Positions 34,601 to 48,080 of a stretch of 64,000 nt of DNA are shown one piece after another. The number at the start of each line of letters is the position of its first letter. Within the stretch, counting starts at the first letter, position 1. A program made the position numbers and the translations under genes. The DNA is from Smittia aterrima (taxonomy: Eukaryota > Arthropoda > Insecta > Diptera > Chironomidae), in the NCBI GenBank assembly GCA_033063855.1, contig CP093831.1, positions 8,060,001 to 8,124,000 on the forward strand. Reading direction: 5' to 3'. The notes under the pieces are model-generated. The model did not search any database and had not been told where the DNA came from. It saw nothing but the letters and a program-made list of their open reading frames with translations.

Positions 34601-37008
34601 ATTAAATTGTATTGAGTCATTCTCAGTTGAGGGCTGGTGAAAAGTTAATCAGTCAGACGATCTCACGCCAATTTCTGCAGACGATAAAAATTATTTCGTT
34701 TTTATTTCAAGTACATCAACTTCAAGTGTTTTCGAGCTTGAAACTGGGAGTGGATTCATTTCGTTTGATGAGTGGATTATCAAGTTTACAGCACAACGAC
34801 AACCAATTGTTAAATCTTCAATTCCATTAAATGTGGTAATGGAAAGACGAATGGGACAAAGAATAAATCAATGGTTAAAACAACTCGACTGTGACTAGAA
34901 TGAGTCGATTACTAAGGAACAAAGAAATTGAACAAAAAGCAGCGCTAGAGAGAAACTTTACAATTTTCCATCGAGAATCTGCTCACTGCTCTCACAAGTT
35001 GAATTTGTCCGAGACTTGCATTTCTGAAACTGCAAAAAATTGGAATAATGGTCAAACCGTTTGATTCATTTGAAGGCTTATTTCGTGATTCACTTTTTCT
35101 CTTAACATTTACTTTAGCTCACTTTGAAGCTTTCCGAGAAAAACCTTCGATGCGAAGTGAAAGAAAAATTTGCTGAACGAATTGTTCTTTCTGTTGTTGC
35201 TTGAATGGATTGTCCCACATTCATCAAAACCTTTTTTCATTGTCGGTCCTCGCAATTGTCATTTTTTTCTGTTTCCCAACGAGTTTCAGCTCGTCATTGC
35301 AGCGAAGAAGACGTTTCGGTAAAAAAAAAGTCATTAAAAGTCGATGAAACTTCAGTTTTTCCCTTGTTGGCTCTTCTCATGAATTGAAAACTTTATAATT
35401 AGCCGTTCAACCGCAAAAACAGAACTTTTTTTTGTTGATGCTGCATGGTCTTCGACCGCAATGCTATTGAGAAATGTTCAATCTAATGACGTGAAACGGC
35501 GGAGCTTTCATATGAAAGAGAAAAAGATTTTTCATAGAAAGTTCGTGGTTGCTTGAGCATGGAAATGAAAAATTGAGTGAGCAAATTGAAAACTCGTTAA
35601 ATCGAGTTAGGAGAAGTTAAGAACTTCTAATGCTTGGGATTGTTTTCCTCCGTCCTCGTTGCTTTCTTTAGAGTTATGCTCCAATGGATAAAGAAAGCGA
35701 AATCTTTTGTAATTTATGGCCTCGTGAATTTCTCTGTCACTTTATGCAGATTTCCTTTATTCTATTCTAATTACAACCAAGAAAAATGAGCGACAAGCCA
35801 ACGTTCCCATTCGTTGTTTAACTCCCACGAAGATTGTTTTAAGAAAAAGTCAAATTAAAATTCATGAGCAAATTGCACGAAAAGCTTTTGCTTCTCTGTG
35901 CGTCTGAATTAATTTATTGTCTGTGTGCTTAAGGGACGACAGTCGAGGGAATTGTGAAAAATATTGCGAAAGAGCTGAGAGTTAGATGAGAAGCGTTTTG
36001 ATAAGAAACATTGTGGAAGCGACAGAAATCATTCGCACAGCTTGTGATGCGATAACATGACGGAGAGAGAGAGAGAGAGTGAGATGATGAACACGGCGAG
36101 ACGAACAATTTTCTCGAATTCACATCCGCAAAAGCTTAGAAAATTCTCCTACGTCGACACACGAATGGCAGAAAAAGTGCAATTAATTAACAGTCGAAAT
36201 TGTGGATCGCATAAAATTAAAGTTCATTAGAATGCAGCAGTGGGAATGAAGCAGCCAGCAGACACAAACCACTGAAATAACATATTATAACTTATAAATT
36301 CCACGGCTCAACGGGCAGAAAAGGGGGAGTGGAAGTGATTTGCATAAAACTCTGTCTGGATTTGAATTCAACAAACACATCCATTCGTTCATTTCGTTTT
36401 TCCGAGGGAAAGCTCCAAATTTATTTCATGTTAGCTTTCAAAGGAAAGCAAGGACAACCCAATGCAGCAACGAAATGAATAATTCCTCAGTTGGAAAAGT
36501 TTTCAATCGAATTGCATGAATCTCAAATGTAGCTCTGGTAAATTTAATATTGAAGTTGTTTCTCATTAAGCTTTTCATACCATTGATCATCAAGTTTTTT
36601 TTTCGATGCATTTTGAATTGAAATTCTATTGACAATTTTCATTTCCAAGTAAAATGAACAATCTCCTTCAATTTTATATTCAAAATTGATCAGAAATCAT
36701 TTCTCCCTTTTCTTTCATTTTATCTAAAAATAAACTCCAACGACCATCGCAAAAACGTAAAGTTGATGACACCATTCGTGATTGTCAACCACTTCATGTT
36801 CGACCAACACTTGGAAATGGGAAAAAAGGAAAATCATAAATACAGAACGAGTACAGAGGCAACGTTGCAAACAGAGATGAAGTTGATTGCTTTTCTCTTT
36901 TTTCTGCAATATCGTTTCTAAATTATGAAGCTTAACATTCGATTAAAGCTTTGGCGTTCATAAAATTGTGAGCTATGAACTTTCGTCGAGCACCAACCTT
37001 TTGAAAGC
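34601..37008. other. 2.4-kb region without a recognisable gene
   Basis: Short random-looking frames only. Contains a GA microsatellite at 36063-36079. Confidence 0.5.
36063..36079. repeat. (GA)8 microsatellite
   Basis: Uninterrupted GA dinucleotide run. Such tracts are GAGA-factor binding sites in flies, but this one is not near an obvious promoter. Confidence 0.8.
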
Positions 37009-37533
37009 ATGGTCATTCCTAAAGGTAAGCTGCGGATACTTGCTGTTTTAGTTATTGTAACGTTATTATAACAACAACTCGATAAAATCATGAGTCCAAG
37101 TGACCAAGTTAATCAAGTTCCTGGTTGAGTGCTTCCTTAAATCAATGTCAACTGCATCTGGTAAATCCAGAAAATGAACTTTACATCAAATTGACTCAAC
37201 TTTTTAGGAATAAAGCTTATGACATTGATCGCCACAACATTGTCAGGAGCTCTAGGAAAGTTTCATATTTCCGAAACTTACTCGTCACAAGACAATAAGG
37301 GAAAGCTTAAACATTTTGGCAACAAGAGAGGCGTAAATGTTTTGACACATTCTCGGATAAATATTGAGGCCAAACTGAAACAATTCAATCGACAGTTTGC
37401 TGGAGTTGAATGGAAAATTATTAATGTTTGCTTGACAGGAAAACTCAATATTTGTCTCAGAGCAATTCAAACAAACACTGCAATAATCAACACCAGTGCT
37501 TGCGGTGTATTTTCTCCCATAACTGATAACTGA
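37009..37533 (+). CDS. Candidate small secreted protein, no known family (113 aa)
   Basis: Proposed two-exon gene: 37009-37024 and 37208-37533. ATGGTCATTCCTAAAG is followed by the donor GTAAGC; the acceptor AACTTTTTAG at 37207 restores the frame of a 104-codon ATG-started open frame. The join gives MVIPKGIKLMTLIATTLSGA, a short signal-peptide-like start, then a mature basic domain with three cysteines near the end (INVCLTG, LNICLRA, TSACGVF). Codon use looks like that of the confirmed genes. Against it: no recognised homology, an odd number of cysteines, no poly(A) signal until about 37963, and a 183-bp intron longer than most here. It may be a young or lineage-specific gene, a decayed one, or chance. 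Confidence 0.35.
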
Positions 37534-40500
37534 CTTGGAAAAGCTTCTCTCGGATTTAAAGCTTCACTCGACTTGAGTTTAAATCTTTTACAGATTAATT
37601 CAATACAGCAATTGAAGACATTTAGAGAAGAGCGTGCAAACGATCTCATAAAACACCGACAAACTGAGTTTTAAATTTCACTGACGTGATTATCGTTCGA
37701 CGCGAAGTTTAAAGAAATCATTTATCGAATCACTCAGTCGAAGATTATGTGCGGGTGGAGCAATCATTTCACAAAATTAAAGCAGCAATCTATAAATTCG
37801 AGCTCCATTGTTTCTCATTCAACGCGTGACTGAACGTTTTTCACGGCAAAATCCCTCGGATATTATTTGCGGTTCATTTAACAGATACCTGCGATGTTTA
37901 TAGCGAGAGTGGAAATGAAATTAATTTTACATTTTTACCGAAAGCTTTTTACTCGCCCGCCGAATAAAACAATTCAATCTGAAATGGATGAAAGCGATTT
38001 TTTATCGCTATCGTGATTTTCCCGCTGATTTTCTGCTTTCGGTTGTTTCTTTAATGATGTCAGCTGAGTGCCAATTAGAGCGAGGGGAAAACTTTCTAAA
38101 CCCTTTAGCCTAAGGAAAACTTGCGGCTGACGAAAACTTTCAGAATAAAAAATATGCTGAAACCTTTTTTTTTGCTTTGACAAATCAGAAGTTGACGATA
38201 AAAAAGACAATCGCTGTTGCTAGTTTGTTCTGTGAATCGTAATAAATCCTGTCATGAATGCATTGACATTTTAATGAAATTTTTCTCATCTTGTGATTCT
38301 GTAAATTAATTACTCTTTTCTGCGGGTGCAACCATGATGATTCATTTGCAAAACATCCAACAAAAGTGCTTCAGGTTATCGCAAGCGACAAAATAAATTC
38401 ATTAAAATTAAATTCAGGTGCATCGATGCGAATGATGCAAGCGGAATTTTTCATGCTTGAGGTTTGCTTGTGTTTCATTACCTGATAGAAGTGAAAATTG
38501 TTTGTATCTAATTTAACTTGATTTGTTGGTTTGCTGAAATACTTTCGTTTAGTGATGAACTGTTTTGTTAATTAAAAAAAACTTCTTCCTTTGTTCTCAT
38601 TTCTATTTTTGAATTAGTAATTGTTCAGTTCGAAGCGCATTTTGCAATTGCTAGGAAACAAACCGTGATTGATCACTTTTTAGCGTTTTAAAATTTATTC
38701 ATTCCTGCTTTGAAACCAGTTCATTAAAATAGTGAAACACTGCACTGCGAGTGGAATAATGATACATAATGAGAAACCGTTTCAATCAACATCAGAGTGT
38801 GAATGATGCTTGCAGCAAAAGAGTTATTTCAACGGAAGAAGAGCTTCAATTAAATAGTAATCAAGTGTTTTGCCGCAGGCGAGTCGAAGCTCCATTGTTT
38901 AGACACGAAAATCCTCTGTAAGGGAAATGATAAAAAATTGAGGTTGCAGAAATTATAATCCTGCTGGTCTTCTCCTCTATCCCTGTGCGAGATGAAGAGA
39001 TGGATTTAAAGAAATATGATTTATTAAAGCTTTTCTTAGCTTTCCATTAGTGAGCGTGAAATCAGACGATAGGATTATTCCAACAGTTGATTGCTACATC
39101 AACATCCATGGAAATAAGTTCCTTTTATTAGAGAAAGCCTTCATCATTTTAAACTCATTTTAAGAGGATTCAAGTTAAGAATCTAAATCTATCAATTATT
39201 CTTCTTTTGTTTGCAATATCCCCGCGACTATCCAAATATTTAATTCTGCAAAATTAGTAAAAGCTCGATTTCGTGTTTGGAATAACGAAAGAGAAGACTC
39301 ATGTCGTGTACATGTTAATAATCCACAAAATAAACTCTCAACATGTTTCGTGAACAACAAAAACAAAAGAAAAGATTTTGGGAAAATATTTTCGTCTTGA
39401 ATTAGAAACAATTCGCGAATGAGTCTAGAAAATGAATTAGCTGTAGGGCTGGGGAGTTTGTGAAGAGGAAATTATTATTAGAAGAAGAAATTTAATTATC
39501 GTTTTATGTCTGCTCGTCGTCTCACGACTTGAGATCTAAGAACAACTTCATTGGATGAGAGTGAGACGCATTTATCATAATAATTTCTCTCTGCCTCTGC
39601 GAATCTCAAGAATAATCTTGAAAATCGAGATTTATATATCTTCGACGCTTGCCTTATTAAGCAGCATGGAGAAATAAATTAATCTGATTGTGATTCGGCA
39701 TATCTTAAGAAACAGCTTGAATAATTTTAACAGCAGCAGATATTTCCTTACGACGACATCTCCATTGAAATATTTTAATTCATGCTTTTCAAGGAACACT
39801 CGTAAGCTCTATCTTGATCATTTTTTTTCATCATTCGAAATGTCTTTAGAATTTCTTCCAATTGAGTGGTAAAGAAACTGCACGAGACGATGAAGCTGCT
39901 GAGCTGTGCACATATGCAAAACGCTATGATGAATGAATATTCTTCGTTTGCAGAAATTCTAAGTTTGCATGAATGCACTCTAATTCTAATTCACATAGAT
40001 TCTCTTTTGAGATAATCTGAATGCAAAGACGATCATAGATAAATATTTATCTAAATAGCTTAAGAAATTATTCATCGAATTTCAATTTACTATCATCGCC
40101 TTATTCACTTTATTTGGTAGATAGTAAATGATTTTTCGAAAGTTAATCTATCGTCAAATGATGAATCCACTCTCACAATCATTGATATTTTATTGAAGCC
40201 AGGAAGGAAAAAAAATCCTTTGGATGTCTGTTGAAAAGAGTTCAACTCAGCACGAAATAAATTTCCAACAAAACTTGTTCAACTCACTTCAATTTATGTT
40301 TCGACACGTAGTATATGTGACTCGCTCGCATACTTTGCTTACTCTTTATGACTAACGCCTTGAACTGAACCAGGAGTGTGGAAGAATTTATTTTCTTTTA
40401 TTACCGTTTTCCGCCATAAAATTAAAGAGAAAAAAAAAGCGGTGAGGAAAAGTCATTTACAGAAGGCAACATATTATGTTAGCGTGCGCGCTCCAGAAGA

Positions 40501-43500
40501 TTCCATCATCATCTATTTGAAGTGAATCATTAGATTCTAAGATCTTTGTATGAAACTTTACAAAAAGTTCAAAATTTATTAATATTTGTGCAAATAAAAA
40601 TGTTTTCATCAAATAAATTTAAAATCAAAGACAATGATTTTGGTTTTAAAACTAAAAATACTTGAAATCTGGCTTTTAAACTCTTGAGAAATTCAAACAA
40701 CGTGCTGAAAAGAATAAGAAACATTCAACCGGAAAAATGAGAAAAGAATATTTCAATGACCCGCATCTTAAGTTTTACAATTCTTTCATTGAAAATTTAT
40801 TTATTGCGACGAGAGAACGAGGGAGAAGCAATAAATTTCCGTTTACTTTTTCCTATTTTCCACTTCATTTCAGTCATTGTTGAGCGAGGAATGAGATTAA
40901 TGCAATACAGCGATTGTAAAACTTCTATAGAATTCACTTAAGATTCTCGATTTTCAATTGGGAGAACAAAGATAAAATAAATCTCGACGGGCACGACAGA
41001 AATCTCTTAATGGCTGGAAAACTTGTAAAGCTTTTTAAATTCTTTCTCGTCCAACTCGAAATTTCTGGATTTGTTCAGCCCTTGCTCAAGTCTTGATCCT
41101 TTCTCAAGATTTTACAACCCAAAATTCGTGAAAAGTTTTACGAGACTTGAATTATCATCAAGGCATTTAACAATTTTCGAATCCATTTCGCAAATCTTTT
41201 GCAAGAACTGTTAACCAATTAGATTGTCGATTCTATCTAAGTGAACTCTATTCAATGATTCTTCATTAACGAAAAAAGGCAAATGAGAACTCTAAGAAAT
41301 AAACTTCAAGATTGCAACGCTCAAGACTTTCAAGTAATGGAGTGCAAAGTTTAAGTTCTTGAAAGTTTTAAATTTCAATTCCACAAAATCGAGAAAGTTC
41401 AAAATTGTTGATTGAGCAGTTAGAGAATGAACAGCTCGAGGGAATTTCCATTTATTCGAACGATTTGACCCATTTTTGAAAATGTTACTTGAACTTCACT
41501 GATGAAAATCCCTGAAACTCTAAAGCATCTCGTCGCTTTTGAAAAAGTTCAAAGCGATGCAAACAGAAAACTTTTCAATTCTTATAATAAATTGGCTCTC
41601 ACTACAAGAGTAGAGATTTAATTTCTCTTCAGTAAAAAACGCTCGGCACAAAGTTTTTCTACCTCCATGGGCGAAAAATAATTATCCTCTAGGAATTTAT
41701 ATTTTTCATCGTAGCAGCGCCAAACGGAACTCGCAATTATAAATCATTTTGAATTATTTCGGAAAATTAAATCTTTATATTAAAACCAGTTTTTTATTGT
41801 CCTACAGCAGGAAATTCTTCCGCAGGATGTTTAAAGGAAAACTTTCCCTGAAAACTCTTTTTGTGGCGGCCACCAAAGGTGAAGTCGGAAGACTTACGAA
41901 AATATTTTTCGGTGAACAACCCAACAGAGAAGTCAACAGAAGATAAAAATCCTAAAAAGAAAAAGTAGTTTCGTAGCTTCCTCTCCCCGGGTCATAATAA
42001 ACAGAATGAAAAAGGCAATACACTTCAAAAGGATGTCTTAACCGAAGTGGTAGTGTAGCAAGGAAGAGTTCTGACACTTGAGCAAGTTTTTTGCCATCAA
42101 GATGGTTCTTTGCTCTGATCTTGAGCATCTCGAGATGAGAAATCTTGTTAAACAAGTTTGAGAAAGTTTCTCGAGGAGGTAAAGATGAACTTTTTAAGAT
42201 AAAAGAGCTCAAACAATGAAATTGTTTTATTTAGAAATTGCTTTGGGCATCGCATTGAAAACTAAAATTATAGTTGCTTTAAAGCATTTAAATTTGCATG
42301 GCGAATCTCGCAAACTCACTTCATCGATTTCTGTGGCAAAATGCCACGAGATTAATTCTTGATTATTGGATGCAAATTTAATGTTTACAATTTCCTCTCG
42401 GAATGTGCAAGTTTGACATTAATTTTTAAAGCAACCCCAATCGCTTAGAGAAGTAAATTATGCGTGGCTCACGACCAAGTCTGAATATTAATTGGATTAG
42501 ATTGGAAGTCTCGTGAATATTCAATTGATTTTTTTCTGGCAGTTTTCCTTCTGAAATGTCATAGCTTTCGATGTTGCTAACGAACAGAAATCGTCTCTAA
42601 TTTGCCTTTTACTATTCGACATATCCGAAAGTTCATAACTTCAATTTCCTTTGCCGCAAAACACAAAACATTTGTCGAGGTAAAAAAAAACTTTTTTAAA
42701 AACTGTTACCTTGTCAACAAGAGCGTTCAACGCTTTTATATATTTTTCCAGTGGACCCAATGATTCAATCATTTGGAATATGCAGCAGTTGCTATGATGT
42801 GGAAAGTCTGACTATTCATATTTAGCGATCGCTCCGCATCATCTAACAACCTCTTCTATTAAAAGTTTTGTATTGCGGAGGAAAATCGAGAGTTTTTCTC
42901 GTTGCTTCCATTACGCTATGTGCGTCATCAATCACCAACCTTTACCAACTTCATGTTAGTAAACTTTTCTGACGATGTTTCATCAATTAAAATTTTAATT
43001 TAAAAAAAAAATCATTTGTAATGACTTTTTGTGGGTTTGCGAACTTTTAACAGAGAGCTTGATGAAGTTGAAAGCAGAATCGTGTTTATTGAAGCGGTTT
43101 CTGCTGAGCAGACTGAAAATACGGAATCTTTCGCCGCGGAATGATTGCAACAAGCGCTTTGTTGATTCATAAATTTAAACAGTTCGTGCTTGCTATGAGT
43201 CAGCAATGTTGTATGCATAAAAATTATTATCGTCATTTCATCAAAATTTATGAAATAAATCCACGGAAAACGCTCTTCTGCGACCGCTTCAGCAAAAGAG
43301 TCGGCTGCAGAAACTAGAGCATCATTAAAATTGCATGGGTTATGATTTTTTCAAGGTGCCAACGTGATTTATTTATTATGTTGGATATGAAAGAGAGAAC
43401 GAGAGAGCTAACAAGAATGAGAACGTTCATTGCTAATGTTTTTTAGAACAAGATTCATTCTTGAAACCGTCTGCTAGCAACTTGATGTAAGAATTCAAAG

Positions 43501-46500
43501 ACTTGACACTTTTCTGTGGCTTCATATGAAGCGCAATTTGAAAGCTTGAAATTTGTAAACAATTCTGTGAACGAACTTAATATAAAATATTTCATTCAAT
43601 GTACTTAACCAAGGTAGCTCAAGGCTTAGAAATTGTGTTTACGTTTAATGCATCCAAACTTACAAGATTGATGCACGAAACTTGCAATTATGAAGCGTCC
43701 AACCTTTCAAATTAATTTAAGTAAAGATACTCAGGCCCCACAAATGGCAATCCATTAAATTAATGCTTTCTCTCATTCCACTCGTTAGCAACTACAAAAG
43801 AACTTGAACACATCTCCATCCCTCGCAACCGAAACTGTGGGATTATTATTTCCATGTCAATAAACTTTTTCTACCTCAGAAGAAGCTTCAAGAGCGCTAG
43901 AAATAAACTTTTCTGTGCTCTGATATCATATAATTACGTAGAAGAAAAATACTTTTGGGTTAAGTTCAGGAAAACAAAAACTTTTCTATATCATTTCCTC
44001 GAACGAAAAAGGGAAACTTGATTCCTTCAGTTGCGTCGAAAATCACGAGGAAAGTTTCATTTCAAGTTTCCTTGATAAACGGAGAATGCGAGAAGAAGAT
44101 AATTTGATTATTGTATCGTCCCTTGGATCGTCTCGCATTTCAAGTTCGTTTTTCTTCGACGACTGAGAATTTCTTTTGCGCAATCCAAAAAATGTTTGAA
44201 TTTCTAATAATTTGATATTGCCATCGTAATCTTGATGCGAGTGATATGACAAACATTTTTTCCTTCTTCTCTTTCTACAAAGAAGACCAAAGCTCGTCAG
44301 CTTGATATCAGAGTATGGTTAAAGAATGTTCAAAAGTCTCTGCCGCAAGCGATGAACAGAATAAACGATTCTTCGATAAAACTTTCGTTTTTAATAACAC
44401 ATGAATGGCCAGCCACATGAGAAACACAACACGGAACAAGAAGACGCTTCGGAGATAGCAAACTTTTCTATTACATTAGCATCTTTGTCCTTCTTGTTTC
44501 CGAAATAAAAGTTCTTGTCTTGAAAATTTCAGCCAACAACAGAAAGTGACGTCAGAACATTTCTTTGATAGATGTTTGACGGAACGACGCTACTAAATCT
44601 CACGCCAATCGCTGACGATATTTCATGTATAACATCAAGTCGCCGGCATTGGCAATTATTCCATCCATTCTGTCCCCACCAAGCTAATGCGAAATAAGTT
44701 TCTCAAGTTACAACTTTTCTTTCTTCTTGTCCTCGTGTCAGAGAAGTTTTTCTCCTTCAATGAAAGGCGAGTTTGAAAAAGGAAAATCTTGTTCTTGAAA
44801 GTTGTGATCAAAGTTTAAAGAGGAAAGCATCACAGATAGAAGTCAAATAATTTAATTACTTCTGACAAACATTGAAATATCAAACACGAACCTAATTGCT
44901 TTACGCTCCTATTTATCCGCTTATGAAAATATTTAAATATTGAATGAGCTTCATGTAATTAAAATCGAGCAAACTGTCGGAAATAGTTTCGAAAAGTTGG
45001 TAACAAGTTGATTTAACTTTTCCTGCATTCAGGGTGAGTGATGTCAACTCCATTGCACATGAATTATTTGTTTGCTACACAAACATTGTCGACTCTTTAA
45101 CGAGGTTAATTAATATTTCAAGAAAACTTACCAGAACTTCATTACTTAATGCTTGTGGAAGAAGCCGCCTTAAGACATTACAGATTTTCATTTTATCACG
45201 CTCGCTTTTGAAAGTTTTGCTAATAAATATTGGAAGAGATTTTTTTTAAAGTTTCTACGGATGAAGCTCCGAGAGAAATGTAATTTGCAAGGAAATATAT
45301 TTAAATATATAAAATTATGCTTACCAATCTGAAAACAAATTTTCTAATCAAATATCAATTTTATTAAGACTTTGATTTTTGAGATTTAGCATAAAACAGA
45401 ATATTGATGATTAATGAATAACAAAGCGTAATTTAGTAATTTTCAATTAATAAAAACTTTGCCCACACTCGCCACTTTCCCATCAAGCAAATTGATCAAA
45501 ATCATTTCTCGACTAAAACTTTTTTTCTTGATAAATGAGCGCTCATGTGTGCTCGTCTGATGAGTAAAATTTATTTTTCTCATACAAATTTAATTAGAAT
45601 TGTTCAACATTGTATTTATTGCTAAAGTTTGTCTTACCAAAGACTTAAGACACGCAAAATTAATATAAGAGCGCGTACATTTATTTTGAAAGCAATTTCG
45701 TCGGAAAATACATGAAAACTTTCTTTTTCCTTCCCTGAGCATGCACCAAAAGGCGCGTAATTATTCGCAGGAAAACTCTCTTGAGAAACAAATTAATGAG
45801 AAAAGCAATGAAGATGAAGAGCTATCATGCGTTTGCCTTATTATGTTTTTAAATATAATGATCGACCTTCAAGTTATCTGTCGAATTGTTACTACGAAGA
45901 AGCTTCAAACCTTGAACATTGAATGAGCTTTCAATTACTACTGCGCCTAGTCTATTATTTCAAGCATATCAATCATTCATTTACAAATATCGTGATCAAT
46001 CCGGTCTCGTTAAATGATACGATGCCTATGAAGTGCACTTTGACATGATTAATTAAATAATGATGAACTATTTGAAGCTCAAACTAAATCAAATTATGCT
46101 TTTGCCTAATTGAACATTTAAACACGTCGAAGCAAATTTGTGATAGTCGACTAGGTTAAACCGTGATATGCGGTACTTAATTCGACAAGAATTAAAGTCG
46201 TCAACTCATCAGAAACATTCGAAGCGAATTGAATCAATTTGAAGGAACTCGCGTTTGGAAATTCTCCGGAAAATTCCTCGCTCGTTTAGTTGTTATTTAA
46301 TTTGATGCATGGAGAAACAAATTGAAAATCGCGATGGCACCGTCATATTCAATCTTCCGTCGTCTAAGACGACTCGTCTCATAGGAAACTCAGTAAACAA
46401 GTTTCATCTTCTGATTCCAAAGTGATTTCATTTGAAGATGTTGTCGAGTCAGCAGCAGCACCTTCAGGAATCTCATTTCCCTTGAATGTCGGAAGTTGCC

Positions 46501-48080
46501 AAATTGAAATAGAAAATGAAATATCTTCAAGAGTTTTAAGAAATTATCTGGCTAATTGTAGACAACAACTTTGTAGCTTGTTATGTTTAATTGTTTATGC
46601 CCAATGATCATAAGCCGAAATCACCATGAAGAGCTTCAACTTGATTGTTCCGTATAATTTTGAAGAGCCTTGAACTAAATTGAGAAACATTCAATTCAAA
46701 GCAGAGCTCAATATTGTTTGCCTTACTCTTCTTCACCACCCCTTCTCGTGAAAGGCTTGATTCTCTTATCTCCTTCTCGATGAAGAATTTATTCACGCTT
46801 GACTTACATCAAATCAATCAAAATATTCTTGTGAAGGGCCGGGGAGAAAGATAAAGCACTCGTGAACGAAAATATTTGAAGATGCATAAACTATGAAGCG
46901 TTTTCCATGAATAAAGAAGTTGCCATTGATCTTTACAAGAGCAATCGCTCATTTGAATACCAAGCGAAGAGAATCGAATCGATTTCATGACAAAATCAGA
47001 AACTTTATTCAACATTGAGTGGTTTCAATTTACATCAATCATTCAGAAAGTTTTCTTCGTATTGTTTCAAATTGGTTGATCACATAAACTTCCTCATTAA
47101 ATTTTCAATCAGAAACTTCTAATTATTGAAATGTTTCGAAGCTGACTAACTAAAAGAATAAATAAACTCACAAAGAGATGGAGAAAGTTCCAGTTCAACT
47201 TGATACTGCGATTCGGAAGCAATGATAATGTGCGCAATAAATTGTGTTTTCCTTCCAATGAAAATAGAACATAAAAATTGAATTTTATTGCGAGTCATAT
47301 ATTTGACTTCCTCTCTGTTCCTTGCGTACGAATGAAGCGATTCCAGTGAAGGCTGTGAATTCCTTAATTTCTAACCATTAAACACAGCTATGCCACTGCA
47401 ATGCGAATGTTCGCCAAAGGGCAGCAATATGACTACGAAGTGATCTAGCAAAAAAGAGAAATAAAAAATAGAATCAATAGCACAAAAAAGAATCTCCCGC
47501 AAAATAATAAAAGTTACTAACAGCACAAAGATCTGAAAATCGAACCGAACGGTTGAAAAGGTTTATTAATTCGCCGAACGTTATCCATTGTTTGCTGACC
47601 GGTTCATTTTACTGACTGATCTCAGTACTGACGTCTCTTGAATTATTTGAAGATCCAACTTCATTGAAACTCTTCTTCTCAAAGAACAGAATGAAACAAT
47701 AGACAACAGTAAGAATTGATAATCATAGAGACGAGCAAAACGAAGCGAGAAACATAAATCTTGATACATTCAATTAGCGACGCGACAGAGAGAAAAAAAA
47801 ATCTTTTCGTTAGTTGCGGAAGGTCATCAAACTATTCTTTGTCAGCTCTTGCAAATCATTTTTCTTTATTGTCGGAAAAAAACGATTCCATTGCTGATGG
47901 ATGAATCGACATCTCTGATGATCTGCGTGCACATTAGGATTCCTAGTAAGCAACATCCTTGAGACTGATTTCGTATAAAGATGTGCCATGTACGAGTTCT
48001 AAAGATTAATCGATAGTTATGTGTCCGACTGTGAGCATCATTTCGTGTCTTTTGTTAATTCATTTTTAATGTTACCGGAG
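37534..48080. other. 10.5-kb region without a recognisable gene
   Basis: AT-rich non-coding DNA. A 10-bp perfect inverted repeat with a 35-nt loop lies at 40085-40139 (ATTTACTATC / GATAGTAAAT), and an isolated TGACGTCA at 44547-44554. No open frame shows a domain or convincing splice partners. Confidence 0.5.
40085..40139. repeat. Inverted repeat, 10-bp perfect arms, 35-nt loop
   Basis: ATTTACTATC at 40085-40094 and GATAGTAAAT at 40130-40139. The pairing does not extend beyond the arms, so it is shorter than a miRNA precursor. Confidence 0.5.

Noticed and set aside
44547..44554. Third TGACGTCA site
   Set aside because: No TATA or gene nearby; an isolated 8-mer is expected by chance in 64 kb at this level.
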